64,000 nucleotides of DNA from Agapetus fuscipes (Eukaryota > Arthropoda > Insecta > Trichoptera > Glossosomatidae), in NCBI GenBank assembly GCA_951799405.1, contig OX637351.1:7534251-7598250 (forward strand), in the 5' to 3' direction. The notes beneath the pieces were generated by a model. The model searched no databases. It had not been told where the DNA came from and saw nothing but the letters and a program-made list of their open reading frames with translations. Position numbers and translations under genes: made by a program. This document shows, one piece after another, positions 32,851 through 43,454 of the stretch; the stretch's first letter is position 1; each line of letters begins with the position of its first letter.

Positions 32851-33301
32851 TGATGAATATATCTGGCATTGTAAAAAATGAGTGCCAGATTATCAAGTGC
32901 TTACTATTAATGTTTGTAACAAAAAAAAAACACAATATTGTATGTACAAGTGTGAATAAAAAATCTTTGAAAGTACTAAGCGTGACGTCCCACAAAAACT
33001 AAAATCTAACATTTAGTTACTTTTTAACATTACATCTAAAATTTAACTATAATATACTTGTGCTTTGTATTTTTTTTAATAAATAAAGTTGCAAAGAAGA
33101 ATGCAATTCACTAACTTTAAAAAAAGCCTCAAAGATGTATTATTATCATCAATTAATAATTACCCAATGGCATCTTTTTAGCTATGTCAAGGTCATCGTA
33201 AAGAGGACCTGACAGTATTTGGCCCAGCGCTGTTTTATTTCGAACATACACTAGTTAAAGTACTACTGTATTGTCGGCTAGGCTATACCAAGGCATTTTT
33301 A

Positions 33302-33476
33302 GGCTGGTTTTAGTGTCGCGCTGACAACACGCTGACCGTCAGCGCTGACAGCCAAATATATGAACTTGTCGCGCTGACAGCTACGCGCCATTCTAAAACG
33401 CTTCCTACAAGTTCATATATTTTGAACGGTCAGCGCTGACGGTCAGCGCGTTGTCAGCGCGACACTAAAACCAGCC
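33302..33476. mobile_element. PIF/Harbinger-like MITE, 175 bp
   Basis: 48-bp terminal inverted repeats starting GGCTGGTTTTAGTGTCGCGC with one mismatch, extended to about 75 bp with weaker pairing. It is flanked by TTA on both sides (33,299-33,301 and 33,477-33,479); a 3-bp TWA target duplication is the mark of PIF/Harbinger elements. No coding sequence. Subterminal GTCAGCGCTGAC palindromes may be transposase binding sites. Confidence 0.82.
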
Positions 33477-34055
33477 TTAAGGTTTACAAAATAAGCGCAT
33501 AAAACAAAAAGATATACGTTCCACAAACTTAAAAGAAATTCTGATAAAACTATGACAATAAAGGTGACAAATAATATAAAGAAATTGATTTAATAAATAG
33601 GATACACAATATAGGACTGAGGTGAGAGCCTTGTGGTACACCAGGGGCTAGAGCCACATTGATGTAAAATAATGTAAAAATGGGTTGAGTGAGATTGTGA
33701 CTTACATATGTTTCAATTTGAGTCATTCCTTCAACCTGATTTATCTTTTAAAGGAAAAAAGATCCACCTACTTCTTATTCTCGAGTAAACTCAAATGAAC
33801 ATAAGCCCTGCAACTCTTGCTGACCTTCCCTGAAACAGGAGTGACATTAGCGAAGTGAACCATTTTTTGACAGTATAGGTGGTCAGTCTCATACCAATGT
33901 ATAAGTCAAGGAATTATGAATGTACAAAAATTAAAGTACATAAATGTACAAAAAAAAAACAGCCTGATATTATTTTACATCATTACACATAGTGTAGGAC
34001 CAAGGTGAGTCCCTTGTGGTACACCATCCCATTACACTATAACGCCACTACCAAC

Positions 34056-34341
34056 CTCTCTTGTAAACGCCACCTGTTGCAGCTGAGGTCTTCTCCTGCT
34101 CGCCACACTGGTGGCGGCTTGATCTGACCGCTGCGTGTTGTTGGAGCAAGCGGTGGAAGGTCTCGCCAGGTTTCTGGCGGCTGGAGGAGCCCGGGGAGAG
34201 CACGGAGCGCCTGCCGTTGAGATGGAAGCGTGTGACACTATTGATCCACGAGCCAACGGGGCGAATAGGGCTCTGGGGTCGGGGTTAACTCCGCTGCCAG
34301 AGCGACGGAAGGTTTCTAATAGGAGTTGAGCACCACTGGAT
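34056..34341 (-). CDS. RhoGEF exon 4: end of PDZ and Ser/Arg/Ala-rich linker
   Basis: The acceptor tgtttttcag precedes 34,341 and the donor GTTGGTAG follows 34,056. SSGAQLLLETFRRSGSG completes the last PDZ strand. The remainder is a low-complexity linker rich in Ala, Arg, Ser and Pro (for example STAGAPCSPRAPPAARNLAR and RRRPQLQQVAFTRE), probably disordered, with several Arg/Ser sites that could be phosphorylated. It ends in phase 0, which fits the following DH exon 6.5 kb away. The 5' border is certain; the donor is good but GTTGGT is not the strongest form. Confidence 0.82.
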
Positions 34342-34344
34342 CTG

Positions 34345-34875
34345 AAAAACAACACAATAAATGCTTGTTAATTTTTTTTTTCTAATAGGACAACAAACAG
34401 CGTTACAGAAGAAATATAAAGAAAACAATTATAATAAAAATATGGCCAATTAAGTAAATGTTGCCACAGATATCAAGTTTAGTGGGAAAGTTGGAAAGAA
34501 GTACAAGTTGTTAGGTATAGTTCTGCCTAATTACAAGTGAAATTTACTGCTCTCAAAACAGAGTAACTCTCAAAACAGTATTTATTATTTAAACAGAAGA
34601 ACGGAAATGTAAGAGTACTTATTGACAAAATGAACAAAAACAGTGCTAAATCAAAAAGTAAAAACATATATACAGGAAATCATTTCTTTCTCAGTCAAGC
34701 ACCCACCGCTTTGTGAAAATACGGTAAAAACAACTATTTACATGTTCAAGGTTTAAAATCAGATGAAGCAAAACCCAAATGCCAACTAAACTGGTATAAA
34801 ATGCTTAGAAAGAAATTTGAACAATTTGTGGCCCAAATCAATGAGTCAAAATAGGCCATATGGATTAGGGAGATG
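34345..34875. other. AT-rich intron, nothing recognised
   Basis: A-rich text with no tRNA-like boxes, terminal repeats or protein-like frames. It lies between exon 4 and the CR1-like fragment. Confidence 0.45.
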
Positions 34876-34934
34876 CTTGGTTCCACATTTGCTTGATCAC
34901 ATTGATGCAGACATCTCGGATAGGTATAACAGGA

Positions 34935-35470
34935 ATGTTACGTTTTAACCTGAGGCAAATAAGCTGCCTACCTGTTGATGCAGCAAGAACTCTGGTGAAT
35001 GCGTTGGTGGTCTCAAGGTTGGACTACTGCAACAGCCTGATGCTTGGCCTCCCGAATGTACAATAGTCTAGGGTACAGGCTGTTACAATGCCGCAGCAAA
35101 AATCATTTTTGGAGGACATAAAACCGATCATGCCACTCCTCTATTGCAGCGTCTTCACTGGCTGCGTGTCCTGGAGAGAGTGGAGTATAAAGTGTGCCTT
35201 ATGGTATTCAACTCTCCCTGAGGTGCGGCCTCATCTTATTTGACTGAACTGTGTGAGGTTGAGGAAATTGTTCGTAAGCGGTGCACCCTTCGCTCAGCGA
35301 GAGGTGATGCTATCAACAGGCTGAAAATGCCACCTCGACGGAGCAGAACGGGCTTTGGGGATAGGGCGTTTGGCTCAGCGGGACTGTTGTGCTGGAACCA
35401 GCTACCTCTGAAGTTGAGGACGGAGACCTGAAGAACGCTTCAAGAAGAAGTTGAAGAGTTATATTTTTTC
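34935..35470 (+). pseudogene. CR1-like LINE, decayed C-terminal third
   Basis: LRQISCLPVDAARTLVNALV, VSRLDYCNSLMLGLPNVQ, then after a stop and frameshift LLQRLHWLRVLERVEYKVCL, then RSRTGFGDRAFGSAGLLCWN and QLPLKLRTET. The order 'LV.alv.SrlDYCNslL.GLP', 'LhWLpv..Ri.yK', 'fG.RaFs...p..WN.LP' is the standard CR1/L2 tail. At least one stop and one frameshift are present. Confidence 0.82.
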
Positions 35471-35504
35471 GAACAAGCAAGTTCTTTGCCAACAAGCAAG
35501 TTCC

Positions 35505-35760
35505 CTTCCTTGACTTATAGGCTAGTATGCGACTGACCAACTATGTTGTAAAAATGGTTCACTTTGCCAATGTCACCCCTGTTTCAGGGAAGGTCGGCAA
35601 GAGTTGCAGGGCTTATGTTCATTTGAGATTGGGTTTATATATCGTAGGCCCACATGCGGCATGTATTAGCGCGAACTTATACATGTCTGCTTGTGGGAAT
35701 GCGTTTAATATGAATCTTAAATGATATTTATCTTTGCAGCTTAAATTTATGTTGATTTAG
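35505..35760 (+). repeat. LINE family 2 3' UTR copy
   Basis: TTGACTTATAGGCTAGTATG, CACTTTGCCAATGTCACCCC, CAGGGAAGGTCGGCAAGAGT and tail CTTTGCAGCTTAAATTTATG. It starts right after the CR1 fragment. A shorter copy is at 36,085-36,180, next to the PDZ exon's acceptor. Confidence 0.75.
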
Positions 35761-35867
35761 AAGTGAAGGATGGGCACCCTTGGGGTGGCTGGAGCCACTA
35801 AACGGCGCCCAAAAGAGAAAAATTATCCAACAGGAGTAGGTATATGCAAGAGGTTGACCATACTCAC

Positions 35868-36053
35868 TTGATGAGGGTCAGCACTTGTCTCTCTGGCATG
35901 GTGACCACGTTGTGTCTGTCCACGAACACCACATAGTCTCCAGGTTGCAGGCCCGCCCTGTCCGCGGCCCTGCCCGCGTCCACTCTCTCCACCCGAGGCG
36001 GCCGCGTCCACAACACCGAGAAGCCAAAGCCTTGGTCCTGACCGCGGTCCAAT
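35868..36053 (-). CDS. RhoGEF exon 3: PDZ domain
   Basis: The acceptor tcccatttcag precedes 36,053 and the donor GTGAGTAT follows 35,868. The exon encodes most of a PDZ domain: LDRGQDQGFGFSVLW holds the carboxylate-binding loop GFGF, followed by RVERVDAGRAADRAGLQPGD, the typical 'pxgpAdraGLrvGD' segment, then YVVFVDRHNVVTMPERQV and LTLIK. PDZ domains bind the C-terminal tails of partner proteins and usually place their host protein at junctions or synapses. The last strand continues in the next exon. Splice phases are 1 base in and 2 bases out, matching both neighbours. Confidence 0.92.
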
Positions 36054-36179
36054 CTGAAATGGGAGATCATTATCTATATTGGAATATTTAAGGGTGAACT
36101 TATGCATGTCTGCTTTTGCGAATGCATTTAATATGAATCTTAAATTATATTATATATCTTTGCAACTTAGATTTAGATT

Positions 36180-36400
36180 TAGATCCCTTTTGTACCTACA
36201 TATATATACGGACTGTAAAAGACATCAGTTGATTAGTTGCATCCAACATTTGGACATGAATACCATAAACGCAGAGATTATCAATTATTGTAAGCTGTGA
36301 ACCAAGCCGTGTAAAATAAATTCTGTTAAAATAAATAATTGCAGTTTAATTAATAGAGAACCCCAGTAAGATTGTAAAAGAAGCGTATTACTTAGAAGTG
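36180..36400 (+). mobile_element. LTR-like fragment, 3' part and leader
   Basis: TATATATACGGACTG (promoter-like) and GTGTAAAATAAATTCTGTTA (polyadenylation-like) also occur at 37,425-37,575. Beyond it GAGAACCCCAGTAAGATTG resembles AAAACCCCAGTAAAATC, which follows the LTR-like element at 51.3-51.9 kb, suggesting a common LTR-to-leader junction. Confidence 0.4.
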
Positions 36401-36409
36401 AATGCAGAC

Positions 36410-36575
36410 CTTCTGGTTGTAGTGAACGGCGTCCTTCCTTGTCTGTTTCCAGAAGCTTTCCTCTGCACGGCAGCCGGACCCGCATCTGGTCCTTCCACAG
36501 GATCCAGCTCCAGGTATCTGAGGAAGAGATGCTCATCAGCCTCTCGCTGCTGGGCCGCTAGCTTAGCGGCAACTC
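36410..36575 (-). CDS. RhoGEF exon 2: charged linker before PDZ
   Basis: This exon is bounded by the acceptor tttgcag and the donor GTCTGC. It starts with two bases of a split codon and ends with two. The translation runs VAAKLAAQQREADEHLFLRY, then LELDPVEGPDAGPAAVQRK and ends TPFTTTR. The first part looks helical and the rest is a flexible linker. The other two frames either stop at once or give low-complexity text, so the frame is well supported. LTR-like sequence (36,180-36,400) ends about 20 bases downstream of its donor. It has no recognised domain of its own. Confidence 0.85.
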
Positions 36576-36599
36576 CTGCAAACCAACAGTCAGAATATT

Positions 36600-37575
36600 G
36601 TTACAAACTTGGAGTACCTACGTGCGTGAGTACAGGTACAATAGTGTGCGCAGAACAGTCCAGTATGATCCATGATATGTTACGCCGTTGACGATGAAAT
36701 ACAAAATTTATACAGCGCCTTTTATGACATTGTGTCATTGCAAAGGCGCTTGTCCATATGATTGTACGAAGAAGTGAGTCTTGAGACGTCTTTTGAACAG
36801 TCTCTCGAAATCCAGTTTCAAGCGTTCTATGCAAGGTACAGAGAACGGCGGTCTGGTATGAGTGAGAGATCAAATGATCTGGAATATGCAAGAAAGATTT
36901 ATTTTGTACCTATATATAGAGACTACAATGGTGCGGAGGGGATTAATCACTCAGGTACAATAGTGTGTGTAGAACAGTCTAGTATGTTCCCTGACGGTAG
37001 TAGTAAGGTACATAGAACGGAGGTCTGGTATGAGTGAGAGATCGAATGATCTGAAATATGCAAAAAAGTTTATTTTGTACCTATATATTATAGAGACTAC
37101 AATGGTGCAGAGGGGATTAGTCACTCAGGTACAATAGTGTGTGTAGAACAGTCCAGTATGATCCCTGATGGTAGTAGTAAGATACATAGAACGGCGGTCT
37201 GATATGAGTAAGAAATCGAATTGTTGAGAAATATTAGGTTGGTATACATCACTATTGTTACATCACTACTGAATATTATTATTGTCTCTGGTTCTCTTCC
37301 TGTCAGCAGCATGGCTGACTAGTGCAAATATATAGTCATTGTTAATATAAAATAGTGTTTTAATCAACCCTCAATCAAAAAAATCAACCCAAATGATCTG
37401 GAATATGCAAGAAAGATCTCTTTTGTGCCTATATATACGGACTGCAATGGTGCGGAGGGGGATTAGTCGCTCCAAGCATTTTGCCGTGAAGACCAATAAG
37501 CGTGGATTATCAATTGTTGTTAATAATTGTGAACCAAACCGTGTAAAATAAATTCTGTTAAAATAAACCATTAAA
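36600..37575 (+). mobile_element. LTR-like fragment with tandem promoter units
   Basis: GGTCTGGTATGAGTGAGAGA recurs at about 36,850, 37,022 and 37,196 (172-174 bp apart); each unit holds TTTGTACCTATATAT and GAGACTACAATGGTGC, a TATA-plus-start-site look. It ends at the AATAAATTCTGTTAAAATAA block. No coding domain. It belongs to an LTR retrotransposon of unknown group. Confidence 0.4.
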
Positions 37576-37633
37576 TATATAAAAAAATAAATGGTAAAAC
37601 ATTGTTTTAATTCACTTTATTCTTTTTTTTTTT

Positions 37634-37674
37634 GCTCGAATATTTTCGCCTAATGAGGCATCTTCAAGAGCAGA
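37634..37674 (-). ncRNA. hammerhead-like core, degenerate
   Basis: Minus strand: TGCTCTTGAAGATGCCTCAT then TAGGCGAAAATATTCGAGCA. A GCCT/AGGC stem sits between GAAGA and GAAA, and TGCTC pairs with GAGCA outside. GAAGA replaces the GANGA context without the leading C-U, so catalytic activity is doubtful. Confidence 0.25.
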
Positions 37675-37999
37675 ATGGTTACCTAAAAATGGACTTTCAC
37701 TGTGTTAACAGATCAACACTAAAAAATATTAAACCATTAAAGTTTTTTTTCTTTTCAACTGAAGTGGTTGGCGTAAGCTCTGGCCCCTTCTAAATCTAAT
37801 CTTACTTAAAAAAAAATAGGTTCGAATCGCTACTCGATCTTTTTGGGGAGAACGTGGCAAGAAGTTCCACTTTATGTGTAGCTTAGAAACGTTTGTATCA
37901 TAGTGATGATTTGTACTTTGAGTTTGGTGCCAAGGAAAATAAATCTGGTACTTTTTCCAAACAAATGACTTTGGTTATTTAGTGCGACGATTTCAACTT

Positions 38000-38640
38000 T
38001 TGATCTCTTTAATCAACTTGAAATAAGTAAACGAGCTCTCTGTTGTGTAAGAATGACAAACTAAAACTCTCACACCATGTGGGATATCCCCCGTACTCGT
38101 TGAGACACGCCCCCAACCAATCACAGTGAGAGAAAGTCGCTGAGCAAGAGAAAGTACTTAAATAGAATCTCGATCGCGTGGTCAGCAGTCTTTGTGGGTA
38201 TGCCAAGAAAGTGGGTTGTGTTTCCGCGCTCGATTTCGTAAATTTAAAGTTAGCGGGCAAATGTAAATTTTTTTTCAACACGTTTTTTGAAATGTTGAAA
38301 AGTGATATAAAATTAAAAAGCGTAAACAATAAAAAAATTGAAATAAACTTACGAGTATTATAACTGGCTTTATTATTTAATAAAGTAATTTTACTGAACG
38401 TAATCCGAAAAAAAATTGTGTGAGTCATATGTTAACAAAGGCGGCAATTTAGATTTTTTTTCTGAAAATCAAATAAAATGTACAGAAAGAAACGAAATAT
38501 TTTCTCATTATTTCTTTATACAACTATTTTTACAGGTAATGGGGGTTGCCTTACGCCAAATACTTATCGACTGGACTTTATTTTGAAAAGAAAAAAGTAG
38601 ATTTCCGCCATTGATTCTTTTAGTATTCAAATATAACACG
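38000..38640. other. intron with a split M3 MITE
   Basis: 38,433-38,625 has M3 ends (AACAAAGGCGGCAATTTAGA and its inverse TTTCCGCCATTGATTCTTTT) around a SINE-B scrap (TTTTTACAGGTAATGGGGG). 38,000-38,430 holds no recognised feature; it has TACTTAAATAGAATCTCG, a possible TATA-like element of an LTR. Confidence 0.45.
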
Positions 38641-39099
38641 TAACTTGTGTTTTTAAAATCAGTGTTGCATACAAAACAGTGATCAGTGCAACGTTTTCAT
38701 CTTTTCCTTCTTCGTTCAACTGGTGCATCATGAGAAAGCCTACAAAAAAATCGATATTAACATTTTTTCTATTAAAATAACACGTGCTGTAAAATATTTT
38801 GTATCCTAAATCAAAGTGATGAAAATTAAGTGTGTTTAAAAATATTTCCAATGGACTTAAAATAAAATAAAGTGCCATGTGAAAGCCAAGATAGGAGCAG
38901 CAGCCGGGAGCTTGCGCTAACACATGTAAATTACTATTTATTAATAGCTGCGTAAAGTATATAGTGTGTTCCAGAGGCGGTTTCAGAATAATGTAAGTCA
39001 TTTTGAATTTATAAAATGTTTTTATGACATTAAATTTAATGTATTTTGGTTTTTATTGTTTTTATATTACCTATGAAGGTTTTGTTCAGGAATCCTGTG

Positions 39100-39550
39100 C
39101 GGGATGCTCCCCACTTCTTGAAAGGCTTGGGGGTCTATGTTACCCTGGAAGGGTGCCGCAAAGGCGTTGCTTCTGTCGTGGGGCGTTGTAAGGAAGTGGC
39201 GATTGATGACACAGACATTGGTAGATCATTCCATAACCGGACATTTTGGTAAAAGCATAATCTAAATCTAAGTTGCAAAGATATGTATCATTTGAGATTC
39301 ATATTAAATGCATTACCACAAGTAGACACGCATTATTTCGCGCTCACACATGCTGCATGTGGACCTATAATGTAAAAACTCAATCTCAAATGAACATAAG
39401 CCCTGCAACTCTTGCCGACCTTCCCTGAAACAGGGGTAACATTGGCAAAGTTTACGTGTTTACGTGAACTTATACGTGTCTGTTTGTGAAAATGCATATA
39501 ATGCGAATCCCCAATGTTACATATATTTGCAACTTACATTAGATTAGAAA
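39100..39550. repeat. repeat cluster next to exon 1
   Basis: 39,115-39,210 is a single copy of the foldback arm from 28.1 kb. 39,260-39,455 is a minus-strand LINE family 2 3' UTR; 39,456-39,548 is the 3' half of a plus-strand copy joined to it head to head (GTGAACTTATACGTGTCTGT, GCAACTTACATTAGATTAG). Confidence 0.65.
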
Positions 39551-39683
39551 TAAATCATGTCCTCACCCCCGGGTGTATTCGTGAGGAGCATACAACCTGT
39601 AGCTCTCCAACAGGGTAGGACTGTCAATGAAACAGTTGATAACCTTATGAGAGAGGGGTTGAGTAGCTTGTGCTGCCACATAC

Positions 39684-39877
39684 CTGAATCACTTGTTTCC
39701 TTGTCGTCAGCGCTGTCTCTGGTCAGCTGTCCGTTGGCGTGAGGCTGCTGATCAGCCATGCTGGCGCCCCCTCCCCCGCCCCCGCCCCTCTGGGACAGCC
39801 GCCTCCGCAGCAGCAGCAGGGGGCGCCTAGCCGCGTGGCGCGCCCCCACCGACACGCATCCCAGGAACTCGCTGCGC
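39684..39877 (-). CDS. RhoGEF exon 1 (first exon visible): C2-like end, Arg/Leu and Gly run
   Basis: The acceptor gttccag precedes 39,877 and the donor GTATGTGG follows 39,684. The frame starts with one base completing a codon and ends with one base (G). It begins RSEFLGCVSVGARH, which resembles the last strand and loop of C2 domains of the FLGC(M/V)SF kind, then a Leu/Arg stretch, seven glycines and an acidic Asp/Ser tail (SADDKETSDS). The ending phase fits the next exon exactly, giving SGVAAK across the join. It lies just downstream of a 102-bp repeat array in the preceding intron. The C2 assignment is weak because the rest of that domain would lie upstream, outside what I can find. Confidence 0.82.
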
Positions 39878-40009
39878 CTGGAACATAAAACAGGAAAACA
39901 TGTCACCAACTGGACAATTGACAAATATAACAAATGATAGCAATGTAGGACCACAATGTTGTGATAGACCCAGTTTATACAAGCCAGAAGACTTCATCTT
40001 TTTCCTGCC

Positions 40010-40400
40010 AAATGGACCATCAGAGCCTGGAGAGGATAGTTGTGATGACAGACCCTGAAGGACGCAGGGCAGTAGGAAGACCCAGAGCAAGGTGGCTGGG
40101 ACACATACAGTGAATGGACCATTAGAGCCTGGAGAGGATAGTTGTGAAGACAGACCCTGAAGGACGCAGGGCAGTGGGAATACCCAGAGCAAGGTGGCTG
40201 GGACACATACAGTGAATGGACCATCAGAGCCTGGAGAGGATAGTTGTGATGACAGACCCTGAAGGACGCAGGGCAGTGGGAAGACCCAGAGCAAGGTGGC
40301 TGGGACACATACAGTGAATGGACCATTAGAGCCTAGAGAGGATAGTTGTGAAGACAGACCCTGAAGGACGCAGGGCAGTGGGAAGACCCAGAGCAAGGGA
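40010..40400 (+). repeat. second 102-bp array, about 4 copies
   Basis: Same unit as at 13.3-15.2 kb (GGACCATCAGAGCCTGGAGA every 102 bases). Two of the units carry GTGAAGACAGACC and CCATTAGAGCCT instead of GTGATGACAGACC and CCATCAGAGCCT. It lies about 130 bp upstream (in gene sense) of exon 1. There is no adjoining LINE tail. Confidence 0.92.
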
Positions 40401-40404
40401 GCTA

Positions 40405-41300
40405 GGAGTGTGGGATTGGAGAAGAATAAAAAAAACCGATTTAACTTCGGTAAGAAAAAGATAGTGAGGGCGAAAGAACATCAATCCAAAGGATAAAGCT
40501 AAAAATAAAATATCTTACAATTTTTCAATGGAATTTAAAAAAATAGACAAAAACAAAAGAAAAAGCCCATTACAGAAAAAGTCGAATCGTTATTTTGAAC
40601 ATCGAGCTCGTCCAACTAGACGGGCTATTCTTGTTGTTCATAATAATTGTATTCCTATTTTTGGACTCGTAAATATCAGCTATTTTCATGCAAATTCCGA
40701 CCGTGAAAACAATACATTTGGATACCATTGAGTAATAACATGGAGGAGCAGAAACTAACTTACTGCATCAAACGTTGCAGTTGTGTAGTCATACAAAACA
40801 TGTTTTTACGAATAAAAAAAATATTTTTTCGTAATTTTGTGTTTTGACACCCAACACATGCCATAATGTTCTTAAATAATGCCTTTTTCGTTTAAAATTC
40901 GACAATTTTATCGATCACAAGATTTATACTGCATGCATCCATGTTCGGACTGCTCCGGGCATAGTACCTACGCACGCGGCAATGTTGCCGCCTTTTTAGA
41001 TTTTTTTTTCAATTTGCCCGAGTTTTTTGTTCATATTATGGAAATGCAACTGTGAAGTTCTTTTCTTCTCTTTCTTACTAATGACCATTTTCGTAAGTAG
41101 GTTGAAACAGATATATAATGTCTATTCTCGTTAAAATAATTTCTAGTCCACGGATATCATAAGTTAATGATGGATACATTTTGCTCATTCACAATTAAGT
41201 ACTGTAGTAAAACACTAGAGGGGTTTTAAACATATTTTTCCTAGATAAGGTAAACGAAGCTTTCTAAAAAATACGGGTTGCGAATTTAGGTATATTGGTA
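40405..41300. other. gene-upstream or intron stretch
   Basis: 41,040-41,165 is an inverted copy of the dispersed repeat at 23,122. A short open frame at 40,528-40,731 begins MEFKKIDKNKRKS; it is Lys/Arg-rich with no support. No exon seen. Confidence 0.45.
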
Positions 41301-41302
41301 GG

Positions 41303-41615
41303 TCCGGTAGATGGCTCAGTTGATGTAGTGCTTGCATTGCATGCCGAGAGTTCGAGTTCGAATCCCACCGAGGGTGTCAGAAATGATTTCCCCTCGCGAT
41401 GCTGATTTCAAACCCAAAATATAATACCGTCAAAGTTCACTCAGCCTTCTCAAGAAATGAGTACCAGCCCCCTCGGGAGCTGCGAAACTTCAACTTGAAC
41501 TAAAGGTATTGGACGGCCTCCTTATCAGTAAAAATAAATAGGTTCTTCTCACCACATACGACCCCCTCGCCAAAAACGCGGCAAGGGGTTACACTATATG
41601 TATAGTTAAGTTATG
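41303..41615 (+). repeat. SINE-B copy
   Basis: Head GGTCCGGTAGATGGCTCAGT, box B GAGTTCGAATCCC, body CTCAGCCTTCTCAAGAAATG and end GGTTACACTATATGTATAGT. Confidence 0.75.
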
Positions 41616-42089
41616 TCTTTGAACTTCCAACGTATTTACTTTGTACAAGCGCCATCTACTATTTTTTTTGTCACATCACATTGATCACATTGACGTTTTG
41701 GTACAACACATACAGTTAGGAGGTTTATCTACCTAAGTAGAAGTAAAAGTTGATGAATTCAAATTATAGTGACGATTTGTAAAGTAATCAGAAACGGATT
41801 GTAAGAACCGCCAAAATAGTATCCAATGTCATCAGGAGACGTGTCTCTTTTTCAAGGAAAAAGCACGAACTAAATTATTGTTGCTTGCGATCGCAGATTG
41901 TATGGTAGGGACTTTTCTAATTTGATGATTATAGATATTATAACAATTACTAGGGGCGTTGCCCCTGGCTGCTACGCAGCCCAACCCCTTAACATTTGGT
42001 GAATGTGTATATTGCGCATAGTTTCCTCGCGTTAAAATTCGGAAAACATGTAAAATAAAAACATGCAGCCTTTGTAATGAAAATCGACC

Positions 42090-42900
42090 ACCCATAGTTT
42101 AAAAAATGGTTCACTTCGCAGATTTCAGCTGTGTTTCAGGGAAGATTGGCAAGAGTTGCAGGGCTTATATTAATTTGAGATTAGGTTTTTATGTTGTAAG
42201 TCAACATGCATTATGTGTAAGCGCGAACTTATAAATGTCTGCTTGTGGGAATGCATTTAATATGAATCTCGATTGGTATGTATCTTTGCAACTTAGATTA
42301 TAGAACTTAACAAAATAATTTCCTTGACTTACAGGTTAGTATGTGGCTGACCACCCATACTTTAAAAAATGGTTTATATTGCAAATTTCACCTTTGTTTC
42401 AGGGAAGGTTGGCAAGAGTTGCAGGGCTTATGTTCATTTGAGATTAGGTTTTTATGTTGTAAGTCCACATGGGGCATTTGTAAGCGTGAACTTGTACCTG
42501 TCTGCGTGTGGGAATGCATTTAATATGAATCTTAAATGGTATGTATCTTTGCAACTTAGATTATAGAACTTAACAAAATAATTTCCTTGACTTACAGGTT
42601 AGTATGTGGCTGACCACCCATACTTTAAAAAATGGTTTATATTGCAAATTTCACCTTTGTTTCAGGGAAGGTTGGCAAGAGTTGCAGGGCTTATGTTCAT
42701 TTGGAATGGGCTGTTATGTTGTAAGTACACATGCAGCATATGTAAGCGGGAACTTATACATATCTGCTTGTGGGAATGCATTTAATATAAATCTTAAATG
42801 ATATATATCTTTGCAGCTTAGATTAGATTAGATTATATTAGAACTTATACATGTCTGCTTGTAAGAATGCATGTAATATGAATCTCAAATGTTATATATC
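42090..42900 (+). repeat. LINE family 2 3' UTR in tandem, 263-bp period
   Basis: TAGAACTTAACAAAATAATT occurs at 42,301 and 42,564. The two 263-bp units (each from the 3' UTR start to the tail) are nearly the same, preceded by a third, more diverged copy (42,098-42,298) and followed by a short one (42,841-42,915). The repeat boundary includes non-repeat-family sequence, so this is duplication after insertion, not separate insertions. Confidence 0.8.
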
Positions 42901-43454
42901 TTTGCAATTTAGATTACAGATTTAAATCCATTTTTATTTTGTTTTTTTTTATTTTTAATTTGCATGAAATAAAAGAAAATATAAAAAAAACTTTCACGTT
43001 TTGCCGCTAGATGTCAATATAGTTCCATACATTTTCAATATGAACAAACAAATTTATTGAAAGAAGTTTTCATACATTTTTAAACACAAACGCGAAAGCT
43101 CGCAGCATTGCAGCATATATACAAAAATTAATTTGCCATATATCATGAATGTGTTTCATCTGCTGTGATGGCATTGATTTTGAAAATCGAAACTCGACGA
43201 CGAAAGACGACGACGAAGGGCAATATAATAAAGGACTAGGGGCTCCGCCCCTGGCTGCTACGCAGCCCAACCCCTTAACATTAGGCAATGTGTATATTGC
43301 ACATAGTTTTGCATCTAGGGAATCAATCATTAGAAAACATGTAAAAAAAAATGCAGTTTTTGTAAGATTTTTTTTTTTAAGTCTTTTAACAAAAGAAAGA
43401 AAACTAAAAGCAAATAAAAAAAAGAAACCGGTTTTAATTTGCTCCATTATAGTC

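Larger units (their letters stand above)
1488..39877 (-). other. RhoGEF gene with PDZ, DH and PH domains (gene span, both ends open)
   Basis: Sixteen minus-strand exons join in phase into one reading frame. Order in the protein: N-terminal piece ending in a C2-like strand (RSEFLGCVSV), linker, PDZ domain, Arg/Ser/Ala-rich linker, DH domain over four exons, PH domain over two exons, then a Ser/Pro/Thr-rich tail. DH domains exchange GDP for GTP on Rho-family GTPases; the PH domain packs against DH and binds membrane lipid or partners; PDZ binds C-terminal peptides. The protein is expected at the cell cortex or junctions. The PDZ-DH-PH layout with a possible preceding C2 made me think of the insect PsGEF (protostome-specific GEF) family, but this is from memory and unchecked. 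Exons are GC-rich, introns AT-rich and packed with transposons; the longest intron (20,660 to 5,870) is 14.8 kb. Start codon, promoter and final stop of the long form are not in the window. Confidence 0.85.

Noticed and set aside
38009..38428. 139-codon minus-strand frame
   Set aside because: No motif, AT-rich flanks, Phe/Leu/Ser-rich; may be LTR-derived but not supportable as a gene.
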